NCBI GenBank assembly: GCA_015057555.1
Contig: SVEC01000003.1
Span: forward strand, 1-64,000
From: Lachnospiraceae bacterium
GTDB lineage: Bacteria; Bacillota; Clostridia; Lachnospirales; Lachnospiraceae
Reading direction: 5' to 3'
DNA: 64,000 nt
Made by a program: the position numbers and the translations under genes
Notes under the pieces: generated by a model
The model's input: the letters and a program-made list of their open reading frames with translations, nothing else
Told to the model about the DNA's origin: nothing
The model's database searches: none
Part shown: piece after piece, positions 35,073 to 44,206 of the stretch
Position numbering within the stretch: position 1 is the first letter of the stretch
How the letters are laid out: every line of letters begins with the position of its first letter

Positions 35073-36506
35073 ATGGCTAAAGACAAGAAATTAGTAGAGC
35101 AGATTACTTCTATGGAGGTAGATTTTGCCCAGTGGTATACAGATGTAGTAACAAAGGCAGGACTTATAGACTATACAAGTGTTAAGGGCTGTATGGTTTT
35201 AAAACCAGCAGGATATGCGATTTGGGAGCTTATTCAGAGCCAGCTTGATGCAAGATTTAAGGCAACTGGTGTAGAGAATGTGTACCTTCCAATGTTTATC
35301 CCAGAGAGTCTTCTTCAGAAGGAGAAGGATCATGTAGAGGGTTTTGCACCAGAGGTTGCATGGGTAACTCACGGCGGACTTAACCCACTTCAGGAGAGAA
35401 TGTGTGTGAGACCTACATCAGAGACTCTTTTCTGTGATTTTTATGCTAAGGACATTCAGTCATATAGGGATTTGCCAAAGGTTTACAACCAGTGGTGTTC
35501 AGTAGTTAGATGGGAGAAGGAGACCAGACCATTCCTTCGTTCTAGAGAGTTCTTGTGGCAGGAGGGACACACTGCTCATGCAACTGCAGAGGACGCAGAG
35601 GCAAGAACTATTCAGATGTTAAATGTATACGCTGACTTCTGTGAACAGGTTTTAGCTATGCCGGTTATCAAGGGTAGAAAGACTGACAAGGAGAAGTTTG
35701 CAGGTGCTGAGGCTACTTATACCATCGAGGCACTTATGCATGATGGTAAGGCACTTCAGTCTGGTACATCACACAACTTCGGTGATGGCTTTGCGAAAGC
35801 ATTTGGCATTCAGTACACAGATAAGGAGAACAAGCTTCAGTATGTACACCAGACCTCATGGGGTATGACTACAAGACTTATCGGTGCTGTTATTATGGTA
35901 CATGGTGATGATTCAGGACTTGTACTTCCACCAAGAGTTGCTCCAACTCAGGTGATGATAGTTCCTATCATGCAGAAGAAGGAAGGAGTTCTCGAGAAGG
36001 CGGCAGAGCTTAAATGTATGCTTTCTTCTTATAGAGTTAAGGTTGATGATTCAGACAAGAATCCAGGCTTTAAGTTTGCTGAGCAGGAGATGAGAGGAAT
36101 TCCACTTCGTGTTGAGGTAGGTCCTAAGGATATCGAGGCTGGACAGGCTGTAGTTGTTAGAAGAGATACAAGAGAAAAATATGTTGTTGCATTTGAGGAC
36201 CTTAACACTAAGGTGGGAGAAATCCTTGAGCAGATGCAGCAGGATATGTTTGATAGAGCACTTGCACATAGAGAGGAAAACACTCATGTGGCTACAAACT
36301 GGGATGAGTTTACAGATATACTTGAGAAGAAGCAGGGCTTCATCAAGGGTATGTGGTGTGGAGACCAGGAGTGTGAGATTGCTATCAAGGACAAGACTGG
36401 TGCTACTACAAGATGTATGCCATTTGAGCAGGAGAACCTTGGAGACGTATGTGTTCACTGTGGCAAGCCAGCTAAGAAGATGGTATACTTTGGAAAGGCA
36501 TACTAA
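35073..36506 (+). CDS. proS: Prolyl-tRNA synthetase, archaeal/eukaryal type
   Basis: A 477-aa class II aminoacyl-tRNA synthetase (EC 6.1.1.15). It is the short form without the bacterial editing (INS) domain, with a C-terminal zinc-binding-like extension rich in Cys (MWCGDQEC ... CVHCGKP). Motif 2 ([19 protein letters not shown]) and the HATAEDA segment are typical of ProS type 3. It charges tRNA-Pro. The start is supported by GAGAGGA. No T-box leader is visible in the 19-bp gap upstream. Confidence 0.95.
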   Translation: MAKDKKLVEQITSMEVDFAQWYTDVVTKAGLIDYTSVKGCMVLKPAGYAIWELIQSQLDARFKATGVENVYLPMFIPESLLQKEKDHVEGFAPEVAWVTHGGLNPLQERMCVRPTSETLFCDFYAKDIQSYRDLPKVYNQWCSVVRWEKETRPFLRSREFLWQEGHTAHATAEDAEARTIQMLNVYADFCEQVLAMPVIKGRKTDKEKFAGAEATYTIEALMHDGKALQSGTSHNFGDGFAKAFGIQYTDKENKLQYVHQTSWGMTTRLIGAVIMVHGDDSGLVLPPRVAPTQVMIVPIMQKKEGVLEKAAELKCMLSSYRVKVDDSDKNPGFKFAEQEMRGIPLRVEVGPKDIEAGQAVVVRRDTREKYVVAFEDLNTKVGEILEQMQQDMFDRALAHREENTHVATNWDEFTDILEKKQGFIKGMWCGDQECEIAIKDKTGATTRCMPFEQENLGDVCVHCGKPAKKMVYFGKAY

Positions 36507-36515
36507 GAAATTACA

Positions 36516-36543
36516 GGCCGCGAGCCTTTAAGGGCTCGCGGCA
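36516..36543 (+). terminator. GC-rich hairpin after proS
   Basis: GCCGCGAGCC / GGGCTCGCGGC around TTTAA, with no T-run after it. It may attenuate or protect the transcript between proS and cca rather than terminate it fully. Confidence 0.55.
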
Positions 36544-36570
36544 TTACTATATGGAGAGGAGGGAACCTTG

Positions 36571-37929
36571 ATGCAGAAGCTACATATGCCCGCCGGGGCG
36601 AAGTATATAATTGAACAATTGAATAGCAAGGGCTTTGAGGCTTATATCGTAGGTGGTTGTGTTCGTGACTGTTTACTTGGCAAGACTCCAAACGACTGGG
36701 ATATAACTACCTCCGCAACTCCTTATGAGGTAAAGGAAATATTTAGGAGAACTATAGACACAGGTATTCAGCATGGTACCGTAACTGTTATGGTGGATAA
36801 GTCCGTTTCTAATGGTGGTGAGTATGCCTTTGAGGTTACTACCTACAGGGTGGATGGAAAGTATGAGGACCACAGACGTCCTACAGAGGTTACATTTACT
36901 GCCTGTTTGGAAGAGGATTTAAAGAGAAGAGATTTCACTATCAATGCTATGGCATACAATCCTAACGAGGGTGTGGTGGATATCTTTGGAGGGCAGCAGG
37001 ACCTTGAAGAGGGTGTTATAAAAGCTGTTGGTGTGGCAGAGCATCGCTTTAGTGAGGATGCACTTAGAATACTTAGAGCGGTTAGATTTGCAGCACAGCT
37101 GGGCTTTTCCATAGAGGAAGAAACCAAGAAGGCTATGACTAAGCTGGCTGACAACTTAAAATATATCAGCGCAGAGAGAATTCAAGTGGAGCTTACTAAG
37201 CTCATAACCTCAGACCATCCGGATAGGTTGGTAGAGGCCTATGAGCTGGGCCTTACCAAGGTGATATTGCCAGAGTTTGACGTTATGATGGAGACTGAGC
37301 AGGATTCCCCATATCATTTGTATAATGTTGGAATGCACACTATAAAGGTTATGGAGCATGTTCCCCCTACACAGATTCTTAGATACACAGCTCTGCTCCA
37401 TGATGTGGCTAAGCCGCTGACTAAAACTATTGATGAGGAGGGAAATGGTCATTTTTACGGACACCCTATAAAGAGTGCGGATATGGCTAGAGATATCCTT
37501 AAGAGACTTAAGCTTGATAACCATACCATAGACGAGACCTGCCTTCTTGTTAAGGAGCATGATTTTGCTCTACACGGGACAAATATTAAAGCCTTTAGAA
37601 GATTTTTAAATAGGATAGGAAAGGAAAGATTTGAAGATTTCCTTATAATCAAAAGAGCTGATATGGCAGGACAAAGCGACTATCATAGGGAGGAGAGACA
37701 GGGTTTCGTAACTGATATGATAGCTATGTTTGAACAGGTAAATCAGGAAAACCAATGTATTAAAATGAGCGATATGGCTATTAGAGGTCAGGATCTTATT
37801 GCCATGGGTTATGCCCCGGGCAAGGAGATGGGAGATATTTTAAAAAGTCTGTTTGAACAGGTTTTAGATGACCCGACTTTGAATAAGAGAGAAATATTAA
37901 TAAAGATGGTTGAAGAAAAGATGTATTAA
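36571..37929 (+). CDS. cca: CCA-adding tRNA nucleotidyltransferase
   Basis: A 452-aa class II nucleotidyltransferase that builds or repairs the 3'-CCA of tRNAs. The NTP-binding motif VGGCVRDCLLGKTPNDWDIT is near residue 25, RRDFTINAMAYN near 115 and the template region EDALRILRAVRFAAQLGF near 155. A central HD domain (LLHDVAKP) follows, as in Gram-positive enzymes that may also have 2',3'-cyclic phosphodiesterase activity. ATG 36571 has GAGGAGGG seven bases upstream. Its neighbours are proS and a pseudouridine synthase. Confidence 0.92.
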   Translation: MQKLHMPAGAKYIIEQLNSKGFEAYIVGGCVRDCLLGKTPNDWDITTSATPYEVKEIFRRTIDTGIQHGTVTVMVDKSVSNGGEYAFEVTTYRVDGKYEDHRRPTEVTFTACLEEDLKRRDFTINAMAYNPNEGVVDIFGGQQDLEEGVIKAVGVAEHRFSEDALRILRAVRFAAQLGFSIEEETKKAMTKLADNLKYISAERIQVELTKLITSDHPDRLVEAYELGLTKVILPEFDVMMETEQDSPYHLYNVGMHTIKVMEHVPPTQILRYTALLHDVAKPLTKTIDEEGNGHFYGHPIKSADMARDILKRLKLDNHTIDETCLLVKEHDFALHGTNIKAFRRFLNRIGKERFEDFLIIKRADMAGQSDYHREERQGFVTDMIAMFEQVNQENQCIKMSDMAIRGQDLIAMGYAPGKEMGDILKSLFEQVLDDPTLNKREILIKMVEEKMY

Positions 37930-37932
37930 TTC

Positions 37933-37982
37933 ATCCCCCCTCACATACAATTTATAAGACTAGTATGTGGGAGGGGATTTTC
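37933..37982 (+). terminator. Terminator-like hairpin containing the next gene's ribosome site
   Basis: CCCCCCTCACATAC (from 37935) pairs with GTATGTGGGAGGGG (37963-37976), followed by ATTTT. The 3' arm carries GGGAGGGG, which is also the ribosome binding site of the next gene (TTG 37985), so folding would both stop transcription and mask that site. Confidence 0.7.
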
Positions 37983-37984
37983 AT

Positions 37985-38965
37985 TTGGCTGATAAAATGT
38001 TAGAGGTATATGAAGCATATGACTTACAGATAAATCAAGTGGTGCGAGGAAGAGGTGCATTTGTACTTAGGACTGATAAGGGAATATTTCAGCTTAAGGC
38101 TTTGGATGTAAATCCCAGCAGACTTGAGGCAGAATACGAATTTAAGGTTGGTCTGGTGGAACTAGGCTTTGATAGTATAGATTATGTGGTGAAAAATAAG
38201 GATGACCAGCAGTACACCTGTGACAGATATGGCAATCCCTTTGTTATGAGAAGGTTTTTCTTGGGAAGGGAATGTAATCCTATGAATAACCAGGACGTGA
38301 TAATGGGGGTTAGAAATCTGGCCAGATTTCATCAGATAGGTAAGGCAGCCTTTGAGAAAACTGAGAAGGATGTGCATATAAGAATTACAGGAGATTTTAA
38401 AAAGAGAAATCAAAGTATTAAGAGAGTAAACAATTACATTTTAAGGCAAAAATCTAAGAGGGAATTCGAAACCAAGTTTCTTAAGACCTTTGATTATTTT
38501 TATAGCCAAGGAGAAAGGTGCCAGAAGGATTACGAGGGACTATGTCAGTGTAAAAATCATCTGGGATATTGCCATGGAATGTACAATCATCATAGCGTTA
38601 TAATCAACCTTGATGACAATGTGGAAGTAGGAACCATAAGCTTCGATAAGTTTTATCTGGGTAATCAAATGGATGACCTATATCATTACATAAGAAAAAT
38701 GGTGGAGAAAAATGATTATAGCTTTGGGGTGCTTACCACAATTTTAGATGAGTATTCAAGGATAAATCCATTAACTAAGGAGGATTATCAGTATATTTAT
38801 ATTAATTACTGCTATCCTGAGAAGCTGTATAAGCTGGGAAATCAATATATGAATGGCAGTAAGAACTGGTTATCACCTAAATTATTAGAGAAAATGAACA
38901 AATTTATAGAGGACGAGGGTAAAAAGCAGCTGATACTGGATAGAATGGAAAAAACCTATCTATAA
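37985..38965 (+). CDS. CotS-like kinase-fold protein
   Basis: A 326-aa protein resembling the CotS/YutH family of spore-coat-associated proteins with the aminoglycoside-phosphotransferase fold. Conserved features are an N-terminal glycine-containing loop (VVRGRGAFVLRT), the lysine strand FQLKALDV, and the catalytic-loop position CHGMYNHHSVIIN, where the canonical H-x-D-x-x-x-x-N is altered (H-x-M-x-x-x-x-S). It may therefore be a pseudokinase. The TTG start is chosen for spacing to GGGAGGGG; ATG 37997 is an alternative. No sporulation gene is adjacent. Confidence 0.7.
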   Translation: MADKMLEVYEAYDLQINQVVRGRGAFVLRTDKGIFQLKALDVNPSRLEAEYEFKVGLVELGFDSIDYVVKNKDDQQYTCDRYGNPFVMRRFFLGRECNPMNNQDVIMGVRNLARFHQIGKAAFEKTEKDVHIRITGDFKKRNQSIKRVNNYILRQKSKREFETKFLKTFDYFYSQGERCQKDYEGLCQCKNHLGYCHGMYNHHSVIINLDDNVEVGTISFDKFYLGNQMDDLYHYIRKMVEKNDYSFGVLTTILDEYSRINPLTKEDYQYIYINYCYPEKLYKLGNQYMNGSKNWLSPKLLEKMNKFIEDEGKKQLILDRMEKTYL

Positions 38966-38982
38966 AAAATAAATCTGCTATC

Positions 38983-39011
38983 TTCACATTTTGAATTATA
39001 TCTAGTATAAT
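38983..39011 (+). promoter_or_regulatory. Promoter of PEGA lipoprotein gene
   Basis: TTCACA (38983-38988), a 17-bp spacer and perfect TATAAT (39006-39011). Confidence 0.65.
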
Positions 39012-39032
39012 ATACAAGTTAAGGTGGGACTT

Positions 39033-40391
39033 ATGCGTAAAAAATTGATATTACTTACAATTTTATGCTTGGTTCTTCTTCTGGTTGGATGTGATACAAA
39101 TACTGACGTGAAGGTTTATGAGGACACTGAGGAGGTCACTGTTACTCATGTGGAGGTTGAGAGAACAGCGGTGGTAACAGATATTGACCTAGAGACTAAT
39201 ATAATTAGTTTCAGGGATTGCATTAACACAGAGGATTTCCAACTGATATATCACGGTGGCGTTAGTGTGCTGAATACATATGGTAGAGACATAGGTATAA
39301 GTGGTATTGGTAACGGCAGCGTGGTTGATGTGTTCTACTATTCTGATACAGAAAAAATAGTTAGTATTACATTGAATGATAAGACCACAGTGCTTAAGGG
39401 TATAACTAAGTTCAGTGCAGACCCTAACAGTGGCACGGCAAAGTACAAGGGAACCAGCTGTTCCTTGTGGGAGGATGTGGTGGCTTATGACGGAGATAAG
39501 CTACTTGACATCAAAGAGGTTAATACTGAGGATCAGGTAACACTTTCCATTTTTGGAGGCAAGCTGGTATCAGTTGTTATAGAATTAGGTCACGGATATG
39601 TGAGATTAGTTAACCAGGACACCTATGTTGGTGGAATGGTAGAGATAGGCTACGATGTTATAGTTCCAGTAACATCTGATATGCTGGTGGCAGTCAGGGA
39701 GGGAAAGTACACTCTTAGAATTTACAATGGTAACTACAGTGACAGCAAGCCGGTGGAGGTTAGAAAAGGAAAAGAGGTTACTGTGGATTTGACGGATATT
39801 GCAATTCCTACAGGTACGGTCACCTTTAATATCACTCCAGCAGATGCCACCCTTTACGTAAATGGTGAAGAGCAGGATGATTTTGCCTACACTAACCTAT
39901 ATGGAACCTACAGCATAAGAATTACTTGCGAAGGCTATAATGCCTTCAATGGCAGTTTCAAGATTTCTCAGCCTGTTAATACCTTTGACATAGAGCTTAA
40001 GGAAAATGAAGACCTTAAGGAGACTACAGAGGAAACAACAGAAACCACTACAGAAACAACAGAGACTACTACAGAAACTACAGGAACTACTGGCAGTGGG
40101 GATACTACACAAGAGAATACAACCACAGAGAAGCCAGGCACTGAAAGCTCTAGCACAACCAGTAATACGATTACCATTAAGGGGCCTGCGGGAGTAGGAG
40201 TTTACGTGGATGGAGACTATGTGGGATTGGCACCTGTCACAATTCCTAAGGTGGTAGGTACCCATACTATAACTCTGTATAAGACAGGTTATCTAATTAA
40301 GAGCTATACCATTACTGCAGTGGATAATGGAGAGAATGATGAACATACCTTCCCAGAGCTAACATCGGTTTTCGATGCTCTGGAGGAGTAA
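39033..40391 (+). CDS. PEGA-domain lipoprotein
   Basis: A 452-aa exported lipoprotein. The signal peptide ends in LLLVGC. Residues about 40-260 form unrecognised beta-rich modules. A first PEGA-like domain lies near 260-320 (TGTVTFNITPADATLYVNG). A Thr/Glu-rich linker of (E)TT repeats follows (about 325-375). A second PEGA domain is at the C-terminus (VGVYVDGDYVGLAPVTIPKVVGTHTI, interrupted here for length). PEGA domains are extracellular beta modules often linked to the envelope. ATG 39033 follows AAGGTGG; the frame's GTG at 39024 lies within that site. Function unknown. Confidence 0.75.
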   Translation: MRKKLILLTILCLVLLLVGCDTNTDVKVYEDTEEVTVTHVEVERTAVVTDIDLETNIISFRDCINTEDFQLIYHGGVSVLNTYGRDIGISGIGNGSVVDVFYYSDTEKIVSITLNDKTTVLKGITKFSADPNSGTAKYKGTSCSLWEDVVAYDGDKLLDIKEVNTEDQVTLSIFGGKLVSVVIELGHGYVRLVNQDTYVGGMVEIGYDVIVPVTSDMLVAVREGKYTLRIYNGNYSDSKPVEVRKGKEVTVDLTDIAIPTGTVTFNITPADATLYVNGEEQDDFAYTNLYGTYSIRITCEGYNAFNGSFKISQPVNTFDIELKENEDLKETTEETTETTTETTETTTETTGTTGSGDTTQENTTTEKPGTESSSTTSNTITIKGPAGVGVYVDGDYVGLAPVTIPKVVGTHTITLYKTGYLIKSYTITAVDNGENDEHTFPELTSVFDALEE

Positions 40392-40476
40392 ATATATATT
40401 AAGGCGACGTAGTGACTGCCTATAAATGACTAAAAAGATTAGGACTTGCTTAAGTCTTGAAATAAGGAGGAACATC

Positions 40477-42204
40477 ATGGATTACATGAAGGTGTACGAG
40501 GAGTGGTCAACAAATCCATTTTTCAATGAGGCCACAAGAAATGAGCTTTTAGCCATAAAGGATGACGAGAGGGAAATCAAAGAGAGATTCTATGCGGACC
40601 TTGAATTTGGTACAGCCGGACTTAGAGGAATTATTGGCGCTGGAATCAATAGAATGAACGACTACGTAGTTGCTAAAGCAACACAGGGTTTGGCAAACTA
40701 TATTAAGCTTCGTAAGAAGCAGAATAAAGGAGTTGCCATAGCATATGACTCAAGAAGATGCTCACCTGAGTTCGCAGATGTTGCAGCACTTTGCTTGGCA
40801 GCAAATGGTATCAAGGCTTATGTGTTTGATTCACTCAGACCAACACCAGAGCTTTCATTTGCAGTTAGATACTTAAATTGTGTGGCTGGTATCAATATAA
40901 CAGCAAGCCACAACCCACCAGAGTACAATGGCTACAAGGTGTACTGGGAGGACGGCGCACAGATTACACCACCTCATGATGCAGGTATCATGAAAGAGGT
41001 TAAAGCTATTACAGTTCAGGATGCTTTAACTATGCCTAAGCAGGAGGCAATTCATGAGGGACTCTATGAGGTAATCGGCAAGGAACTTGATGATGCTTAT
41101 ATGGCAGAGTTAAAGAAGCTAGTTATCCATCAGGAATGTATAGATAAATACGGCAAGGAGCTTAAGATTGTGTACACTCCACTTCACGGAACTGGAAATG
41201 TCCCAGCTAGAAGAATCTTAAGAGAGCTTGGTTTTGAGAATGTTTATGTGGTACCACAGCAGGAGATGCCAGATGGGGAATTCCCTACTGTAAGCTACCC
41301 TAATCCAGAGGCTGAGGAAGCCTTTACACTTGCATTAAAGCTTGCTAAGGAAAAGGATGCGGATGTGGTTCTTGCAACTGACCCAGATGCGGACAGACTT
41401 GGAGTGTATGTCAAGGACAAGGCCGGAGAGTACCACTGCTTAACAGGAAATATGTCAGGAAGCTTGCTTGCAGATTATGAAATTGGTCAAATGAAGGCTA
41501 CAAAGGGACTTCCAGAGGACGGAGCACTTGTTAAGTCCATCGTTACTACTAATCTTGTAGATGAGATGGCTAAGCAATACGGCATTAGACTTATAGAGGT
41601 TCTTACAGGCTTCAAGTTCATCGGACAGAAGATGCTTGAGTTCGAGCAGAAAAGAAATGGTACATACCTCTTTGGTTTCGAGGAGAGCTATGGATGTCTC
41701 ATCGGAACTCACGCTAGAGATAAGGACGCAATCGTTGCAACTATGGCGCTTTGTGAGGCAGCAGCTTACTACAAGTCACTTGACATGACTCTTTGGGATG
41801 CTATGCTTCAGGTATATGATAAGTATGGTTGCTACGTAGATGATATTAAGACACTTACCCTTAAGGGAATCGAGGGCTTAGAGCAGATTCAGAAAATTAT
41901 GACTCACTTAAAGGAGAACACTCCTACAGAAATCGCTGGATACAAGGTGCTTTGGGCTAAGAATTATGATAATGACACTATTACAAATATGATAAATAAG
42001 GCAGTGGTGCCTACAGGGCTTCCAAAGTCAAATGTAGTTTACTACGACCTTGAGGGTGGTTCATGGCTTTGTGTAAGACCTTCAGGAACAGAGCCAAAGA
42101 TCAAGTTCTACTATGGAGTAGTAGGTCAGAACATCGAAGAAGCTCAGGAGTTATCAGCTAAGTTTGGTGACGCCGTGCTAAAGATGATTGAATATATGAT
42201 GTAA
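40477..42204 (+). CDS. Phosphoglucomutase/phosphomannomutase (PGM2-like)
   Basis: A 575-aa alpha-D-phosphohexomutase. The phosphoserine loop TASHNPPEYNGYK (about 145), metal-binding DPDADRLG (about 310), sugar-binding loop GFEESYG (about 405) and phosphate-binding RPSGTEPKIK are all intact. It interconverts hexose 6- and 1-phosphates, feeding glycogen and sugar-nucleotide synthesis. It is the stand-alone paralogue of the two enzymes encoded in the polysaccharide locus at 54-57.6 kb and is closest to the first. ATG 40477 follows AAGGAGG; the earlier in-frame start lacks a ribosome site. A long bidirectional hairpin terminator follows. Confidence 0.9.
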   Translation: MDYMKVYEEWSTNPFFNEATRNELLAIKDDEREIKERFYADLEFGTAGLRGIIGAGINRMNDYVVAKATQGLANYIKLRKKQNKGVAIAYDSRRCSPEFADVAALCLAANGIKAYVFDSLRPTPELSFAVRYLNCVAGINITASHNPPEYNGYKVYWEDGAQITPPHDAGIMKEVKAITVQDALTMPKQEAIHEGLYEVIGKELDDAYMAELKKLVIHQECIDKYGKELKIVYTPLHGTGNVPARRILRELGFENVYVVPQQEMPDGEFPTVSYPNPEAEEAFTLALKLAKEKDADVVLATDPDADRLGVYVKDKAGEYHCLTGNMSGSLLADYEIGQMKATKGLPEDGALVKSIVTTNLVDEMAKQYGIRLIEVLTGFKFIGQKMLEFEQKRNGTYLFGFEESYGCLIGTHARDKDAIVATMALCEAAAYYKSLDMTLWDAMLQVYDKYGCYVDDIKTLTLKGIEGLEQIQKIMTHLKENTPTEIAGYKVLWAKNYDNDTITNMINKAVVPTGLPKSNVVYYDLEGGSWLCVRPSGTEPKIKFYYGVVGQNIEEAQELSAKFGDAVLKMIEYMM

Positions 42205-42215
42205 CTGAGACCAGC

Positions 42216-42278
42216 AGAAAAAAGCAGGAATGGGACTTCCGTGCTCGCACGTAGAAGTCACCATTCCTGCTTTTTTCT
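42216..42278. terminator. Long bidirectional terminator
   Basis: AGAAAAAAGCAGGAAT / ATTCCTGCTTTTTTCT continue inward through GACTTC/GAAGTC and CGTGC/GCACG. The rod-like stem is flanked by A- and T-tracts. Confidence 0.92.
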
Positions 42279-42281
42279 ATT

Positions 42282-42418
42282 GGGCGAAAACCAACACCGA
42301 CCCCGGAACGAAGAGAAGGGGGAGGTGGTTTTCGGGCTGTTCTCAGTTACATCAGATTGGGGCGGGCGAAAACCAACACCGACCCCGGAACGAAGAGAAG
42401 GGGGAGGTGGTTTTCGGG
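42282..42418. repeat. Two identical 55-bp direct repeats forming hairpins
   Basis: Copies at 42282-42336 and 42364-42418 are identical, 82 bp apart start to start, with partly similar flanks (TCTCAGTT). Each can fold through CGAAAACCA/TGGTTTTCG with CCCC/GGGG further in. An open frame crosses both, but it has no ribosome site and is a shadow of the repeat. Confidence 0.9.
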
Positions 42419-42446
42419 ATGGTCTCAGTTGCTTTATGAGCTTCCA

Positions 42447-42483
42447 TGGGTAGTGCGATTAAGAAACCGAGCACTACTACCCA
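42447..42483. repeat. Solitary hairpin of the TGGGTAGT family
   Basis: TGGGTAGT / ACTACCCA arms enclose a 21-nt loop and are followed by CAGGAAACTAG. The same 11 bases occur in the loop of the third hairpin in the array at 44207-44366, so this is a relocated relative. Confidence 0.8.
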
Positions 42484-42569
42484 CAGGAAACTAGGAAAAT
42501 CAGGTGGAAATAGACAAATAATCAAAATTGTATTATAGTAAAACAAGAAAAACAAACGAGGAACACATT

Positions 42570-43337
42570 ATGAAAAAAACAATACACATAGTAATGCAAA
42601 TTATATTTATTATATTAGGAACACTTGTCCTTGCAAATGGCCTATATGCATCCACAGTATGCAATATGAACGCAGGTCTCATAGTAAACATATTACTAGG
42701 AATAATTATTTTGGCGTATGGTATATTTTACAGACCACTAATCAAAAGGATTCCTAAATGGTTTATAGGCTTGTTTTACCTTGGCCTTACAGTATTGGCT
42801 GTAGTAATCCCAACACTATTTATATCTGGAAGAACCGACAACGTTACCTACCAAGAAGACGCCATAATAGTTTTAGGCGCAGCTGTGAGAGGAGAGAGAA
42901 TATCAGGGGCACTTCAGAGAAGGCTTGACGCAGCCATCGACTATTATGAGGAAAATCCAGAGGTGGTTATTGTGGTAACTGGAGGCAAAGGACCACAGGA
43001 GGATATTACGGAGGCTCTTGCCATGGAGCGATACCTTGTGGCAAATGGTATTCCTAAGGACAAAATCATCAAGGAAGAAAAGGCTACCAGTACCTACGAA
43101 AATTTCAAATATTCCAAGGAATTATTGGATGAGTATTTTGGTCAGCAGGGAAAGACAGATTATGAATTGGCATATATAACCGATGATTATCACATTTATC
43201 GAGCAGGTCAATTAGCAAAAATAGCTGGGCTCGGTGAGATGACACATTGTCACAGTAATACACATAAAACCATAATACTTCCTAGTGGGTTAAGGGAGTG
43301 CATGGCCATAGTGAAGCTGTGGGTATTTAAGAATTAA
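42570..43337 (+). CDS. YdcF/SanA-like (DUF218) membrane protein
   Basis: A 255-aa protein with three N-terminal transmembrane helices (about 5-95) and a DUF218/YdcF-SanA domain (about 105-250). Typical family motifs are AIIVLGAAV near 106, VVTGGKGPQED near 143 and EEKATSTYENFKYSKELL near 175. The domain is extracytoplasmic and implicated in envelope or vancomycin-related phenotypes in other bacteria; the reaction is unknown. ATG 42570 follows GAGGA. A terminator shared with the convergent gene follows. Confidence 0.82.
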   Translation: MKKTIHIVMQIIFIILGTLVLANGLYASTVCNMNAGLIVNILLGIIILAYGIFYRPLIKRIPKWFIGLFYLGLTVLAVVIPTLFISGRTDNVTYQEDAIIVLGAAVRGERISGALQRRLDAAIDYYEENPEVVIVVTGGKGPQEDITEALAMERYLVANGIPKDKIIKEEKATSTYENFKYSKELLDEYFGQQGKTDYELAYITDDYHIYRAGQLAKIAGLGEMTHCHSNTHKTIILPSGLRECMAIVKLWVFKN

Positions 43338-43355
43338 TATCATTAAAAGCTGGAT

Positions 43356-43407
43356 AAAAACATCCTAAAGGTTAGATAAATGATATCTAGCGTTTGGGAT
43401 GTTTTTT
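43356..43407. terminator. Bidirectional terminator
   Basis: AAAAACATCC.. / ..GGGATGTTTTTT with an inner TTAGAT/ATCTAG stem, between convergent genes. Confidence 0.85.
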
Positions 43408-43412
43408 ATGAC

Positions 43413-43958
43413 TTAAGTAAAATAATATTTTACAAGCTCTTCAATCATTCCTATGTCCAAGGGGTTATCTTTGGTTTCGAAGGTGGTTATTAGATTAATA
43501 GATGGGTAAATGTCATTTGAGATGTAGGTTTGTAGCTTTGTCATTGCATTGTGAGCATAAGAAGGATTATCGATTAATCCAAAATGCTCCCAGTAGAAGA
43601 TTTGATTGGTTACAGGATGCATAATAGTAAAATCGGGATAAATGGTCAAGCCATTTAGACTTAGTCCACATTCATACCGAAATGGAATATTGTGAGAAGA
43701 CAAAATATTGGCTATGATAACCTCGGATTTCGAACGGACGAGTCCTCCCTGAATAGTCTTAAATTTTAGACCTTCTGGATAGCTTTTGTTTTTGTCAAAT
43801 ACTTCAGATGACCATGAAATTATGATGGTATTGCTTGTGGAAACTATTCCTGAAAGTAACCTTTGATATTCAGGATTTTGTTCTAGAAAAATGTCAGAGA
43901 AGTTTTCTTTTGGATAATGAGTAAGACATTCTTCAATGGCTTTCAGTTCTGTTAACAA
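43413..43958 (-). CDS. 5'-truncated PD-(D/E)XK-like nuclease family protein
   Basis: A 181-aa frame. SKSEVIIA, YPDFTI and YWEHFGL give the spaced acidic/basic residues expected of PD-(D/E)XK nuclease folds. From memory, Lachnospiraceae have many related proteins, roughly 250-300 aa long, ending the same way; this copy lacks their N-terminal part. The coding-like frame continues 21 codons upstream of the first possible start (TTG 43958) to a stop at 44022-44024, with family-like residues AEKLALKKYY, and has no proper ribosome site. I therefore regard it as a 5'-decayed remnant, though a short product cannot be excluded. Confidence 0.6.
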   Translation of the reverse strand: MLTELKAIEECLTHYPKENFSDIFLEQNPEYQRLLSGIVSTSNTIIISWSSEVFDKNKSYPEGLKFKTIQGGLVRSKSEVIIANILSSHNIPFRYECGLSLNGLTIYPDFTIMHPVTNQIFYWEHFGLIDNPSYAHNAMTKLQTYISNDIYPSINLITTFETKDNPLDIGMIEELVKYYFT

Positions 43959-44146
43959 TCCTTCTAGTTTAACTTGATAGTATTTTTTTAGAGCTAGCTT
44001 TTCAGCTTTCTTTTTCCTTAATCAGTACATTATAAATCGTAAAAAGTCCTCCTTTCCATATGGAAAAATATTGATAATAATATCGCTTCTTTGTAAAAAA
44101 ATCTAATATCCCCTGGAAATTGATTGAATAAATCTTTTGATAATAT
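43959..44146. other. Noncoding decay region upstream of truncated gene
   Basis: Holds the open but startless 5' extension of the nuclease-like frame (to 44021), a minus-strand AAAGGAGG with no usable start after it, and a perfect palindrome TTTCCATATGGAAA (44053-44066). No intact gene is seen. Confidence 0.5.
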
Positions 44147-44177
44147 TTGAAAAGAAAAATAAACCCGTAGCTATAAT
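44147..44177 (+). promoter_or_regulatory. Possible promoter in front of hairpin array
   Basis: TTGAAA (44147-44152) and perfect TATAAT (44172-44177) with a long 19-bp spacer, about 30 bp before the first array hairpin. Confidence 0.4.
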
Positions 44178-44206
44178 ATATAGTGCTTAGTTTGTAATGT
44201 CAAGCG

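Noticed and set aside
42230-42453. Two overlapping open frames of about 70 aa
   Set aside because: They translate the terminator and the 55-bp repeats; the repeated peptide only reflects the DNA repeat, and no ribosome site is present.
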